Positions 35,022 to 42,908 of a stretch of DNA of 64,000 bases are shown here, piece by piece (position 1 is the stretch's first letter; each line of letters opens with the position of its first letter). This stretch comes from Pacificispira sp002696645 (GTDB taxonomy: Bacteria; Pseudomonadota; Alphaproteobacteria; UBA8366; Aestuariispiraceae), in assembly GCF_048892425.1 (NCBI RefSeq), contig NZ_JBLZHU010000004.1, forward strand, positions 338,188 to 402,187. The letters are read 5' to 3'. A model generated the notes under the pieces. It saw nothing but the letters and a program-made list of their open reading frames with translations, was not told the DNA's origin and did no database searches. Made by a program: the position numbers and the translations under genes.

Positions 35022-35544
35022 AATGGCGCCCCTTCACGGTGACACCATCGTCATTCCCGCGCAGGCCGGACTCCAGGGCCACACGCCCAACATTCTGCCG
35101 GTTGCCCTGGCCCCCGGACAACCGCTCCGCAGTTTCCGGGACAGTCTTGCTGCTGTCATTGGCCGCCCGGAACAAGGGCAGCGCACGATAGCCCAACCCC
35201 GATCCGCCACCGGTTAGTGGAAGCGAATGTTGAACAATCACTCTCTCCCTATTGGGGCGGGAGGATGGGTCTTTTACTCCCTCCCCCTTGAGGGGGGAGG
35301 ACGGGTCTTTTGCTCCCTCCCCCTTGAGGGGGGAGGGTTGGGGTGGGGGTGACAAGGCCGCAAGGCCTTCATCAGAAACCTGCTGTAATGCGGAGGAGAG
35401 AGCACCCCCCTCCCAACCTCCCCCCCTCAAGGGGGGAGGGGTAAAATATGGGGCTCCCCCCCTCAAGGGGGGAGGGGTAAAAGATGGGGCTTCCTCCCTC
35501 AAAGGATGGGTGACAGCTGTCTTGTTTTTCATGTCATTGCTCAT
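35014..35544 (-). CDS. repeat-derived reading frame between glyQ and glyS (expression doubtful)
   Basis: A 176-codon frame starting MSNDMKNKTAVTHPL. Its ATG overlaps the glyQ stop (ATGA) and its own stop lies 8 bp inside glyS, so the three frames chain exactly. The product would be low-complexity: blocks of TPPPLRGG and PPPQPSPLKGEG come from GC-rich palindromic repeats, and the tail (ALESGLRGNDDGV) from a common intergenic repeat. No domain is recognisable. Either repeats were inserted in frame into a small linker gene, or repeat DNA happens to be open and keeps ribosomes moving from glyQ to glyS. Confidence 0.35.
   Translation of the reverse strand: MSNDMKNKTAVTHPLREEAPSFTPPPLRGGAPYFTPPPLRGGGWEGGALSSALQQVSDEGLAALSPPPQPSPLKGEGAKDPSSPLKGEGVKDPSSRPNRERVIVQHSLPLTGGGSGLGYRALPLFRAANDSSKTVPETAERLSGGQGNRQNVGRVALESGLRGNDDGVTVKGRHYG
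35047..35077. repeat. generic proteobacterial intergenic repeat (ATTCCCGCG type)
   Basis: The stretch reading CATCGTCATTCCCGCGCAGG and continuing into CCGGACTCCAGG resembles the widespread extragenic repeat built on CGTCATTCCCGCG...GGCGGGAATCC. It lies just upstream of the glyS start and contributes codons to the repeat-derived frame. Confidence 0.5.
35279..35478. repeat. composite GC-rich palindromic repeat, copy A (REPIN-like)
   Basis: Four near-identical palindromes of about 22 bp (core CTCCCCCCTTGAGGGGGGAG) at about 35279-35301, 35316-35338, 35417-35442 and 35455-35478. They are arranged as two pairs, ~37 bp apart within each pair, facing a central block containing GGTGACAAGGCCGCAAGGCC. 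The block and its flanking palindromes recur in reverse orientation at 38429-38622, so this is a mobile-like repeat unit, not local low complexity. Confidence 0.85.
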
Positions 35545-36419
35545 GCGGGTAACTCCCCTTGGCTTTTCAGCCAGGCTTCGGCACAGGCCTTTGCCAGGGC
35601 GCGGACGCGGCCGATATAGGCCTGGCGTTCGGTGACCGAAATCACGCCGCGCGCATCCAGCAGGTTGAACAGGTGGCTCGCCTTCAGGCATTGATCATAG
35701 GCAGGCAGCGCGACACCGCCCGCGATCAGACGGCCACATTCATCTTCTGCATCCTGAAAATGGCGCAGGATCATGTCGGTATCGGCCAATTCAAAATTAT
35801 GCTTCGAATATTCGACTTCCGCCTGATGATAGACATCGCGATAGGTCATCGTATCGTTGAAGCGCAGGTCATAGATGTTTTCCACACCCTGGACATACAT
35901 CGCCAACCGTTCCAGCCCATAGGTCAATTCGGTGGAAACCGGGTTACAGTCAAACCCGCCGACCTGTTGGAAATAGGTAAACTGGCTGACTTCCATCCCG
36001 TCGCACCAGACTTCCCAACCCAGGCCCCAGGCCCCCAAAGTTGGGCTTTCCCAGTCGTCTTCGACAAAGCGAATGTCATGTTCCAGCGGATCAATGCCAA
36101 TCGCCTTCAGGGAGCCGAGATACAAATCCTGACTGTTCGCCGGGGACGGTTTCATGATCACCTGATACTGATAGTAATGCTGCAGCCGGTTTGGATTCTC
36201 ACCATAGCGCCCATCGGTCGGGCGGCGCGACGGCTGCACATAGGCGGCCTTCCAGGGCTTGGACCCCAAGGAGCGCAAGGTGGTCGCCCAATGGAATGTG
36301 CCTGCACCAACCTCCATATCATAGGGTTGCAAAATCACGCAGCCCTGCTTGGACCAATACTGGTGCAGTGTCAGAATGATATCTTGAAAACTGGCGCCGG
36401 TGCGCTGTGATTGGCTCAT
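35541..36419 (-). CDS. glyQ: glycyl-tRNA synthetase alpha subunit
   Basis: 292-residue class II catalytic alpha chain of glycyl-tRNA synthetase. ASFQDIILTLHQYWSKQGC, ILQPYDMEVGAGTFHWATTLR, YVQPSRRPTDGRYGENPNRL and GLERLAMYVQGVENIYD are the conserved blocks with ATP- and glycine-binding residues. The ATG at 36419 is chosen because GGCGGA lies 4-9 bp upstream and the family starts here; the frame is open to 36497. glyQ is followed by the repeat-rich frame and then glyS on the same strand. Confidence 0.97.
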   Translation of the reverse strand: MSQSQRTGASFQDIILTLHQYWSKQGCVILQPYDMEVGAGTFHWATTLRSLGSKPWKAAYVQPSRRPTDGRYGENPNRLQHYYQYQVIMKPSPANSQDLYLGSLKAIGIDPLEHDIRFVEDDWESPTLGAWGLGWEVWCDGMEVSQFTYFQQVGGFDCNPVSTELTYGLERLAMYVQGVENIYDLRFNDTMTYRDVYHQAEVEYSKHNFELADTDMILRHFQDAEDECGRLIAGGVALPAYDQCLKASHLFNLLDARGVISVTERQAYIGRVRALAKACAEAWLKSQGELPA

Positions 36420-36588
36420 AGATCCGCCGGGACTCGTGAATGAGGTTCGATTAAGTCTGGTCCTGTCGATGCCGCCGGTTCGCGGTGCGGCGCACAATAA
36501 CGACGCGACTGTCCTGAATCAACGCCGGTTTTCGGGGAAATTACACGCCTGCGACAAAATGAAGACATTCTGTCGCCCAAGATAAAAT

Positions 36589-37218
36589 TCAGTAGACCCG
36601 CGGAGCCTCGTAACAGGTTTGTAATCGCCCGATATTCTCCGCCAACAGGGCCAGTTGGAACTTATACAGATGGGATTGGCCGGAAACGTCCTTGAACTGA
36701 ACAATCGCATGCTTTCCAAAGAAAAAATCTGCAATCAACTGGTTATAGATATTGTCGGTCCAATCGATATAGTCCGGATTAACCGCCCGAGTCCGTTCGT
36801 TAAAAACCTCAGGCGATTTGCCAAACCGGTCTTCATACATTTGCGCGGTACGGGCAAAAAACAGCGCGGATCGCATATTGGGCAGCACGGCGAAGTAATG
36901 GCGGCGCGTCTCGCCCCCATCGATGGTGACATCAAATGCCATCGGCTTCGTCGGTTTATTGATTTCCGCACCATGACCGAAAATCACACGCGGATTGGTG
37001 TTATCGCTGTCGCACAGGAAAAACAGGAATGCTTTGCCATCTTCTGCAGCCAGACGCACGCCGATCAGATGGCTGTTATCAACGGGATCCTTACCATCCA
37101 CCGGCACCAGAATCTGCTGACCCTGCGCCACAGCCAAACCGGCATTGCAGAAAAGCAGGCCAAAAACCCCAGCCAGCATAGCAATCAGACCAAAAAAACA
37201 TCGACCCTGTATCCGCAT
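36589..37218 (-). CDS. exported protein of unknown function
   Basis: 209 residues with a signal peptide (hydrophobic residues 8-24, cleavage near LAVAQG). The mature part is probably beta-rich (LIGVRLAAEDGKAFLFFLCDSDN, MAFDVTIDGGETRRHYFAVLP) and ends with a helical segment containing the Cys of RLQTCYEAP, which could pair with the Cys in LCDSD. No named family is recognised. It lies 170 bp upstream of glyQ on the same strand with only non-coding DNA between (36420-36588). Confidence 0.75.
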   Translation of the reverse strand: MRIQGRCFFGLIAMLAGVFGLLFCNAGLAVAQGQQILVPVDGKDPVDNSHLIGVRLAAEDGKAFLFFLCDSDNTNPRVIFGHGAEINKPTKPMAFDVTIDGGETRRHYFAVLPNMRSALFFARTAQMYEDRFGKSPEVFNERTRAVNPDYIDWTDNIYNQLIADFFFGKHAIVQFKDVSGQSHLYKFQLALLAENIGRLQTCYEAPRVY

Positions 37219-37398
37219 GGACGGAAGTGTATCAAGGCCCTGCCCGCTGGGAAAGATGGCAAAAGCCCCTATATAGCGTAATTCATCGAGGTCAAAGCAA
37301 TGGCCTCAGGTCCATAGGGCCAGGGTTTACCGATGGGCATAGGCAGTCTATGTCTGCGCTTGAGACTTCTTAATCTAATGCCGGAAGGAAAATTGTTT

Positions 37399-37962
37399 AT
37401 GACCACCCGTAAAATTCGCGCGCTTCGCTCTCTCGCCCTGGCCGTTGGCCTGTCGCTCAGCGCCTCAGCCGGTGCCAGCGCGGCCCCGGATCCTGAAAAC
37501 ACGCTGTTGATCGATATGGATGATGGCCAGATCGTCATTGAAATGCGCCCCGATCTGGCACCGAACCATGTTGCCCGAATCAAGGAACTGACACGCGAAG
37601 GCTTTTACGACGGTGTTGTCTTCCATCGTGTGATCGAAGGGTTCATGGCCCAGACCGGCGACCCGACGGGGACCGGCATGGGCGGGTCCACCTATCCTGA
37701 TCTGGATGCCGAATTCACCCAGACCCCGTTTGTTCGCGGCACGGTTGGCATGGCGCGCACCAGCGACCCGAACACCGCCAACAGCCAGTGGTTCATCTGC
37801 TTTGACGATTGCTCTTTCCTGAACGGCCAGTACACGGTCTGGGGCAAAGTGGTCGAAGGCATGGACGTGGTTGACAAGATCAAACGCGGCGCAGGGCAAA
37901 GCGGTAAAGTAAATGATCCTGATGCGATGCTGAAAGTCCGTATCGCCGCAGACGCGAAGTGA
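37399..37962 (+). CDS. periplasmic peptidyl-prolyl cis-trans isomerase (cyclophilin type)
   Basis: 187-residue cyclophilin with a signal peptide (LRSLALAVGLSLSASAGASA). The catalytic core shows FYDGVVFHRVIEGFMAQTGDPTGTG, GTVGMAR, and NSQWFICFDD with the active-site aromatic residues, so an active foldase is expected in the periplasm. The start at 37399 follows GGAAGGA by 9 bp; upstream in-frame ATGs lack this. It diverges from the exported-protein gene; the 180 bp between hold the promoters. Confidence 0.93.
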   Translation: MTTRKIRALRSLALAVGLSLSASAGASAAPDPENTLLIDMDDGQIVIEMRPDLAPNHVARIKELTREGFYDGVVFHRVIEGFMAQTGDPTGTGMGGSTYPDLDAEFTQTPFVRGTVGMARTSDPNTANSQWFICFDDCSFLNGQYTVWGKVVEGMDVVDKIKRGAGQSGKVNDPDAMLKVRIAADAK

Positions 37963-37996
37963 TCGTAATCAGATCATAACGCCCAAAGGATTGCAT

Positions 37997-38062
37997 TCGG
38001 ACCGGCTTTCTGTGTATAACAGAACCAGTTGAGGGCAGAATGTCCTTACAAAGCCGGTCCGA
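37997..38062 (+). promoter_or_regulatory. 13-bp inverted repeat upstream of YjfB-like gene (cis element)
   Basis: TCGGACCGGCTTT (37997-38009) and AAAGCCGGTCCGA (38050-38062) form a perfect 13-bp inverted repeat with a 40-bp spacer. The spacer contains its own palindrome CTGT-GTATA-ACAG. The element lies 36 bp before the small gene's ATG. It could be an RNA hairpin in the leader or a looped protein-binding site. Confidence 0.55.
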
Positions 38063-38097
38063 AGACCGTTTTAGTGTTCCATAATTGGGAGAACCCA

Positions 38098-38286
38098 ATG
38101 GCTGATATCGCAGGCGTCCTGGCGCTTAACCAGGCTCAATTTCAGCAAAATCTTGCCATTGCGCTGACGAAGCAAAACTTCGACACGCAAAAAGATGTGA
38201 TCAATATGGTCACCGAAGCCGCCGGTACCGGCGCGCAACCCTTAAACAGCAGCGGCACAGGGCAAGTCGTCAACGTCGACGTTTGA
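38098..38286 (+). CDS. small YjfB-like putative motility protein
   Basis: 62-residue soluble protein. The pattern of an N-terminal helix rich in small and Gln residues (LNQAQFQQNLAIALTKQNFD), a second helix (VINMVTEAA) and a C-terminus ending VVNVDV resembles the YjfB family of putative motility proteins, whose role is unknown. GGGAG lies 7-11 bp upstream of the ATG. It is preceded by an inverted-repeat leader and followed by the GC-rich repeat block, so it is monocistronic. Confidence 0.65.
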   Translation: MADIAGVLALNQAQFQQNLAIALTKQNFDTQKDVINMVTEAAGTGAQPLNSSGTGQVVNVDV

Positions 38287-38428
38287 CGATTCCCAATATC
38301 CCGGCGTTCTGCAACCGGTCGGGGTCCTGTATTAGACCGGGGTGCCGAGTCTGCATGCCCTAATTTCAGTGGAATAGCCGCACCTTCATCCGTCGCTGCA
38401 TGGTCCAGGAACCCACCTTCGATACCCT

Positions 38429-38622
38429 TCCCCTCCTTACAGGGGGCCTCTTCTTTTGCCCCTCCCCCCTTGAGGGGGGGGAGGTTGAGAGGGGGTGATC
38501 TCTCCTCCGCAATCCATGCTGATTTAGGCGAAGGCCTTGCGGCCTTGTCACCCCCACCCCAACCCTCCCCCCTCAAGGGGGAGGGAGAAGAAAGACCCGT
38601 CCTCCCCCCTCAAGGGAGAGGG
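38429..38622. repeat. composite GC-rich palindromic repeat, copy B (inverted relative to copy A)
   Basis: Palindromes at about 38461-38483, 38563-38585 and 38600-38622, plus a degraded one at 38429-38447, flank a block containing GAAGGCCTTGCGGCCTTGTC. It is the reverse complement of copy A at 35279-35478, including the flanks TCTCTCCTCCGCA and CACCCCCACCCCAACC. It fills most of the space between the YjfB-like gene and the terminator before the helicase gene. Confidence 0.85.
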
Positions 38623-38645
38623 AGCAGATTAAGGGGCTCAAACAC

Positions 38646-38683
38646 AAAAAGCCCGCCGCATTCATTCTGCGGCGGGCTTTTTA
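38646..38683. terminator. bidirectional intrinsic terminator
   Basis: Perfect 15-bp stem AAAAAGCCCGCCGCA / TGCGGCGGGCTTTTT with a 7-nt loop. The A and T runs on both sides let it terminate the minus-strand helicase gene and plus-strand transcripts arriving from the YjfB-like gene. Confidence 0.9.
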
Positions 38684-38703
38684 CGCAATTCTAAATGTAA
38701 CCT

Positions 38704-40161
38704 TTAGCCGCGTTCGTTCAGATTGCGGACCCAGGCGGATTTTTCGCCGCTTTTCTGAGCGGGCTTTCCACCCGGACGCGCTGACTTACCGCGAAACGGC
38801 TTGTTATTGCGCTTTGGACCCGCATTCGATGTTGGGCCGGATGTGAACGGCTTTGGGCCATTCCCGCCACGACCACGGGACGGCTTGCTGCGACCCTTAT
38901 TGCTGGGCGGGTTGCGGCTGAGCGCTGCCTGCGCTGCTTCCTGAGAATGATAGGTATGACTGTCATCCACTGGAATGCTGGTTTTCGTCAGCTTTTCGAT
39001 CGCCTGCAGTGATTCCGCTTCATCTGCTGCACAGAAAGACAGGGCAATGCCGCTGGCCCCGGCGCGTGCCGTACGACCGATGCGGTGAACGTAGCTTTCT
39101 GCATCCACGGGCAGATCAAAGTTGATCACATGGGTGACGCCTTCAACATCGATACCACGGGCCGCAAGATCAGTCGCGACCATGACAGAAACGCGCCCCT
39201 TGGTGAAATCCGCCAAAGCCTGCTTGCGCGCGCCCTGGGTCTTGTCGCCATGGATCACGGCTGCACCGATCCCATCGGCTTTCAGCCCCTGACTGACCTT
39301 GTCTGCGCCCCGTTTGGTGCGGGTGAAGACAATCACACGGCCAACATTATCGCCTTGCAGAATCTGACGCAGCAGCGGTGCCTTGCGGGACCGGTCCACG
39401 AACAGAACCTTCTGGGCAATGCGGTCCACTGTGGTGGACTGTGGGGTGACTTCAACGCGAACCGGATCGCGCATCAGCTCATTGGCCAACACGCGGATAT
39501 CGGCTGGCATGGTGGCAGAGAACAATACGGTCTGGCGATTTGTCGGCATCGTTTTAGCAAAACGGCGCACTTCCGGGGCAAAGCCCATATCCAGCATCCG
39601 GTCGGCTTCGTCCAGAACCAGGATCTGCACATCTTTCAGGCTGATCGCATTGTCTTCCATCAGATCGCGCAGACGCCCGGGTGTCGCCACCAGAATATCG
39701 ACGCCACGGGAAACGATGCGGGCCTGAGGCCCCTTGCCAACGCCGCCAAAGACACAGGCCTGAGACAGGCGCATGCGGCTTGCAAAAGCGGTGATGCTGT
39801 CATTGATCTGACCGGCCAATTCACGGGTTGGGGACAGAATCAGCACGCGGGTGGTTCGGGGGGCGGGCTTGCCCTGCTGTTTTGCCAAATGCTGAAGGAT
39901 CGGCAGCGCAAAAGCCGCTGTCTTGCCGGTCCCGGTCTGAGCAATGCCCAAAACGTCACGGCCTTCCAGCATTGGAGGGATCGCCTGTGCCTGAATGGGC
40001 GTCGGAATTTTGAAGCCCTGGCTGCTCAATGCACCCAGGATTGGGTCGATCAGGTTCAGGTTTTCAAAAGTCACCGCATCATTTGCGGCAACCGGGGTGT
40101 TTGGTTTTGCTGAAACGGTATCTTCATCAGAAATCGCAACAGCTGCATTAATCGTCGTCAT
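38704..40161 (-). CDS. DEAD-box ATP-dependent RNA helicase
   Basis: 485-residue RNA helicase. The Q motif (FKIPTPIQAQAIP), motif I AQTGTGKTAAF, motif II DEAD (VLDEADRMLDMGF), motif III SAT, and the C-terminal motifs ATDLAARGIDV and HRIGRTARAG are complete. The last ~65 residues are a basic Gly/Arg/Lys/Pro-rich tail, typical of RhlE-type helicases and likely RNA-binding. Roles are probably ribosome assembly or cold-shock RNA remodelling. The start at 40161 is chosen by family length; the frame is open upstream but that part is non-homologous. Confidence 0.94.
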   Translation of the reverse strand: MTTINAAVAISDEDTVSAKPNTPVAANDAVTFENLNLIDPILGALSSQGFKIPTPIQAQAIPPMLEGRDVLGIAQTGTGKTAAFALPILQHLAKQQGKPAPRTTRVLILSPTRELAGQINDSITAFASRMRLSQACVFGGVGKGPQARIVSRGVDILVATPGRLRDLMEDNAISLKDVQILVLDEADRMLDMGFAPEVRRFAKTMPTNRQTVLFSATMPADIRVLANELMRDPVRVEVTPQSTTVDRIAQKVLFVDRSRKAPLLRQILQGDNVGRVIVFTRTKRGADKVSQGLKADGIGAAVIHGDKTQGARKQALADFTKGRVSVMVATDLAARGIDVEGVTHVINFDLPVDAESYVHRIGRTARAGASGIALSFCAADEAESLQAIEKLTKTSIPVDDSHTYHSQEAAQAALSRNPPSNKGRSKPSRGRGGNGPKPFTSGPTSNAGPKRNNKPFRGKSARPGGKPAQKSGEKSAWVRNLNERG

Positions 40162-40754
40162 GTATAAAGCATTCCTATCGTCCGACCGCGCAACGCAGAC
40201 ACAGAGCAAATGCTCGGTCGCGTACGAGACGGGACGTTCTTTTTTGCGCCCTAGGTGCGCGCAACGCCTATGGGAGAAGGTTGAGACCTGCTCACGGGTT
40301 CCGGGTGTCGAGATTGGACACCGCTGCGCGATCGTTGAGAGGTCAGCGGCGATTAGCAAACATCTGCCACGCCATTTGTGCACTGCACATAAGACGTTGT
40401 CGCCGGTAAGTCAATTAAAACCCGCAAATAGTTGGAAAAATGGCCACCGAGAGGAAATGAGCGCAAAAATAGCGCGATTTCATGCGGCAAAACTGGTGCA
40501 ACACGGTTGAATGGTCATGATTGCCTGATATTGTACGCGCATCCAAATGCCGCGCACCTTTGTGCTAATGAGAAATCGCGGCGCTTTGGGGGGACCTGTA
40601 TGACCGGCGCTTGCGCTCAGAGAACGGCACAGAGATCACACCGGCGATCACACCGGCTAAAAGGCGATGCTTTTCGCCTCGCCGTGATGTTTTGCGCCCA
40701 ACCGACCACAAGGCCTCTTTCATCTAACCCGCTTTTAAGGGATACCGCTTCACA
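40162..40754. other. 593-bp divergent intergenic region between helicase and sucC
   Basis: No convincing gene. The side next to the helicase may form a long structured 5' leader, as is common for DEAD-box helicase mRNAs; it contains several short GC hairpins, for example GCGC/GCGC around 40247-40261. On the sucC side there is a perfect 12-bp tandem repeat (GATCACACCGGC twice, 40634-40657). Open frames here have no family resemblance. Confidence 0.5.
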
Positions 40755-41951
40755 ATGAATATTCATGAATATCAAGGCAAAGAACTGCTGCGCCGATTCG
40801 GCGTTGCCGTGCCGGATGGCAAGGTCGCCTACACGATCGATGAGGCCGTCCAGGCTGCAAACGATCTGGGTGGCCCAATCTGGGTCGTGAAATCACAAAT
40901 TCACGCAGGAGGACGCGGCGCAGGCCGGTTCGCCGACGACCCAGACGGCAAGGGTGGTGTCCGCGTTTCCAAATCCATTGATGAGGTCCGCGAGAATGCC
41001 AAAAGCATGTTGGGTCACACTTTGGTCACCAAACAGACCGGCCCATCAGGCAAACAGGTTAAGCGTCTGTATATTGAAGACGGCTGTGACATTGCACGGG
41101 AACTGTATCTGTCGTTGCTGATCGACCGTGCGACCAGCCAGGTCACGATCATGGCATCCGCAGAAGGCGGGATGGAGATTGAAGAGGTTGTTGAACACAA
41201 TCCGGACGCCCTGCTGAAGGTCTCCATCGATCCAGCCTCGGGCATCTCTGGCTTCCATTGCCGCAAGATCGCCTTTTTCCTGGGTCTGGAAGGCAAGCAG
41301 ATCAAGAGTGCGACCAAATTCCTGATGGCGATGTATCGCGCCTTTATGGAACTGGATGCCAGCATTGTTGAAATCAACCCGCTGGTCGTGACCGGATCGG
41401 GCGACGTCATGGCATTGGACGCCAAGATGAATTTCGACGACAACGCGCTGTTCCGTCATTCCGACATTGCCGATATGCGCGATGAAGATGAAGAAGACCC
41501 GTCCGAACTGGAAGCCGCCAAGCACGAATTGAACTATATCAAGCTGGATGGCACGATTGGCTGTATGGTCAATGGCGCGGGCCTGGCAATGGCGACCATG
41601 GACATCATCAAGATCAAAGGCGGGGACCCGGCCAACTTCCTGGATGTTGGCGGGGGCGCAACGCGCGAGCGTGTGACCAAGGCCTTTAAAATCATTCTCA
41701 GCGATCCGAATGTCGAAGGCATTCTGGTCAATATTTTTGGCGGCATTATGCGCTGTGACGTTATCGCCGAAGGCGTGATCGCAGCCAGCCGCGAGGTGAA
41801 CTTGCATGTGCCCCTGGTGGTGCGGCTGGAAGGAACCAACGTGGAATTGGGTAAAAAGCTTATGGCTGAATCAGGCCTGCCGATTATCTCCGCCGACAAT
41901 TTGGAACAGGCTGCGATTAAAATCGTCGCTGCCGTGAAGGAGGCGAACTGA
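40755..41951 (+). CDS. sucC: succinyl-CoA synthetase beta subunit
   Basis: 398-residue ADP-forming beta subunit with an ATP-grasp fold. It opens MNIHEYQGKELLRRFGV; VVKSQIHAGGRGAGRF is the nucleotide-binding glycine loop, VEINPLVV and ALDAKMNFDDNAL carry metal ligands, and NIFGGIMRCDVIAEGVI lies in the CoA-ligase domain. It converts succinyl-CoA to succinate with ATP formation together with SucD. It overlaps sucD by one base (TGATG) and heads sucCDAB. Confidence 0.97.
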   Translation: MNIHEYQGKELLRRFGVAVPDGKVAYTIDEAVQAANDLGGPIWVVKSQIHAGGRGAGRFADDPDGKGGVRVSKSIDEVRENAKSMLGHTLVTKQTGPSGKQVKRLYIEDGCDIARELYLSLLIDRATSQVTIMASAEGGMEIEEVVEHNPDALLKVSIDPASGISGFHCRKIAFFLGLEGKQIKSATKFLMAMYRAFMELDASIVEINPLVVTGSGDVMALDAKMNFDDNALFRHSDIADMRDEDEEDPSELEAAKHELNYIKLDGTIGCMVNGAGLAMATMDIIKIKGGDPANFLDVGGGATRERVTKAFKIILSDPNVEGILVNIFGGIMRCDVIAEGVIAASREVNLHVPLVVRLEGTNVELGKKLMAESGLPIISADNLEQAAIKIVAAVKEAN

Positions 41952-42826
41952 TGGCCGTTCTTATCGACAAAAACACAAAGGTAATCTGCCAGGGCTTTAC
42001 CGGTGCACAGGGAACCTTTCACTCTGAACAGGCCATTGCTTATGGCACGAAGATGGTTGGCGGCGTAACGCCGGGTAAGGGTGGCACATCCCATCTGGAT
42101 CTGCCCGTCTTCAACACAGTGGAAGAAGCTGTTCATACGACCGGCGCGAATGCGACCGTAATCTATGTGCCGCCTCCCTTTGCAGCGGATGCGATCCTGG
42201 AAGCCATTGATGCCAAAATCGCCCTGGCGGTTTGCATCACCGAAGGCATTCCTGTGCTGGACATGGTCCGCGTGAAACGCGCGCTGGTCAATTCCAGCAC
42301 CCGCCTTGTCGGGCCGAACTGCCCTGGCGTGATCACCCCTGACGAATGCAAGATCGGCATCATGCCCGGTCACATTCACAAGCGCGGCAAGATCGGTGTT
42401 GTGTCCCGGTCGGGCACCCTGACCTATGAAGCCGTGGCGCAAACCACAGCCACTGGCCTGGGTCAGACAACCTGTATCGGGATCGGCGGCGACCCCGTGA
42501 ATGGAACAAACTTCATCGACTGTCTGGAAATGTTCCTGGCGGATGATGAGACCCAGGGCATTATCATGATCGGGGAAATCGGCGGCACCGCGGAAGAGGA
42601 AGCAGCCGAATTCATCAAACGCTCGAAGGTGAAGAAGCCGATGGTTGGCTTCATTGCGGGTGTGACAGCCCCTCCCGGAAAGCGCATGGGCCATGCGGGC
42701 GCCATCATTTCCGGCGGGCAGGGCACGGCGGAATCGAAACAGGAAGCCATGCGCAGCGCTGGAATTACTGTTGCCGAAAGCCCGTCTGCGCTGGGGTCCA
42801 GCATGTTGAAAGTAATGGGTGGCTGA
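41951..42826 (+). CDS. sucD: succinyl-CoA synthetase alpha subunit
   Basis: 291-residue alpha subunit. The CoA-binding Rossmann fold (KVICQGFTGAQGTFH) is followed by the GPNCPGVITP loop and the active-site phosphohistidine segment GHAGAIISGGQGTAESK. It forms the alpha-beta unit with SucC. Translational coupling to sucC is seen as a one-base overlap; sucA starts 82 bp later. Confidence 0.97.
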   Translation: MAVLIDKNTKVICQGFTGAQGTFHSEQAIAYGTKMVGGVTPGKGGTSHLDLPVFNTVEEAVHTTGANATVIYVPPPFAADAILEAIDAKIALAVCITEGIPVLDMVRVKRALVNSSTRLVGPNCPGVITPDECKIGIMPGHIHKRGKIGVVSRSGTLTYEAVAQTTATGLGQTTCIGIGGDPVNGTNFIDCLEMFLADDETQGIIMIGEIGGTAEEEAAEFIKRSKVKKPMVGFIAGVTAPPGKRMGHAGAIISGGQGTAESKQEAMRSAGITVAESPSALGSSMLKVMGG

Positions 42827-42908
42827 TTTCGATGGCGGGGGCGGGCAATGGCTTCGCCCCCGTTGCACCGAAATTGCATATTTCTTTTAGAGTGGGAGCA
42901 GTCAGGGC

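Noticed and set aside
35279..35478. CRISPR array
   Set aside because: The repeats are palindromes in mirrored pairs with uneven spacing and homologous, not unique, spacers; no cas genes are present.
40432..40758. 108-codon open frame upstream of sucC
   Set aside because: It is rich in Arg/His/Cys with no domain, lies in a promoter region and overlaps the sucC start; no ribosome-binding site.
41534..42868. 444-codon minus-strand open frame opposite sucC/sucD
   Set aside because: It is antisense to two well-conserved genes, has no family motifs, and its composition is that of a reverse-strand shadow in GC-rich codons.
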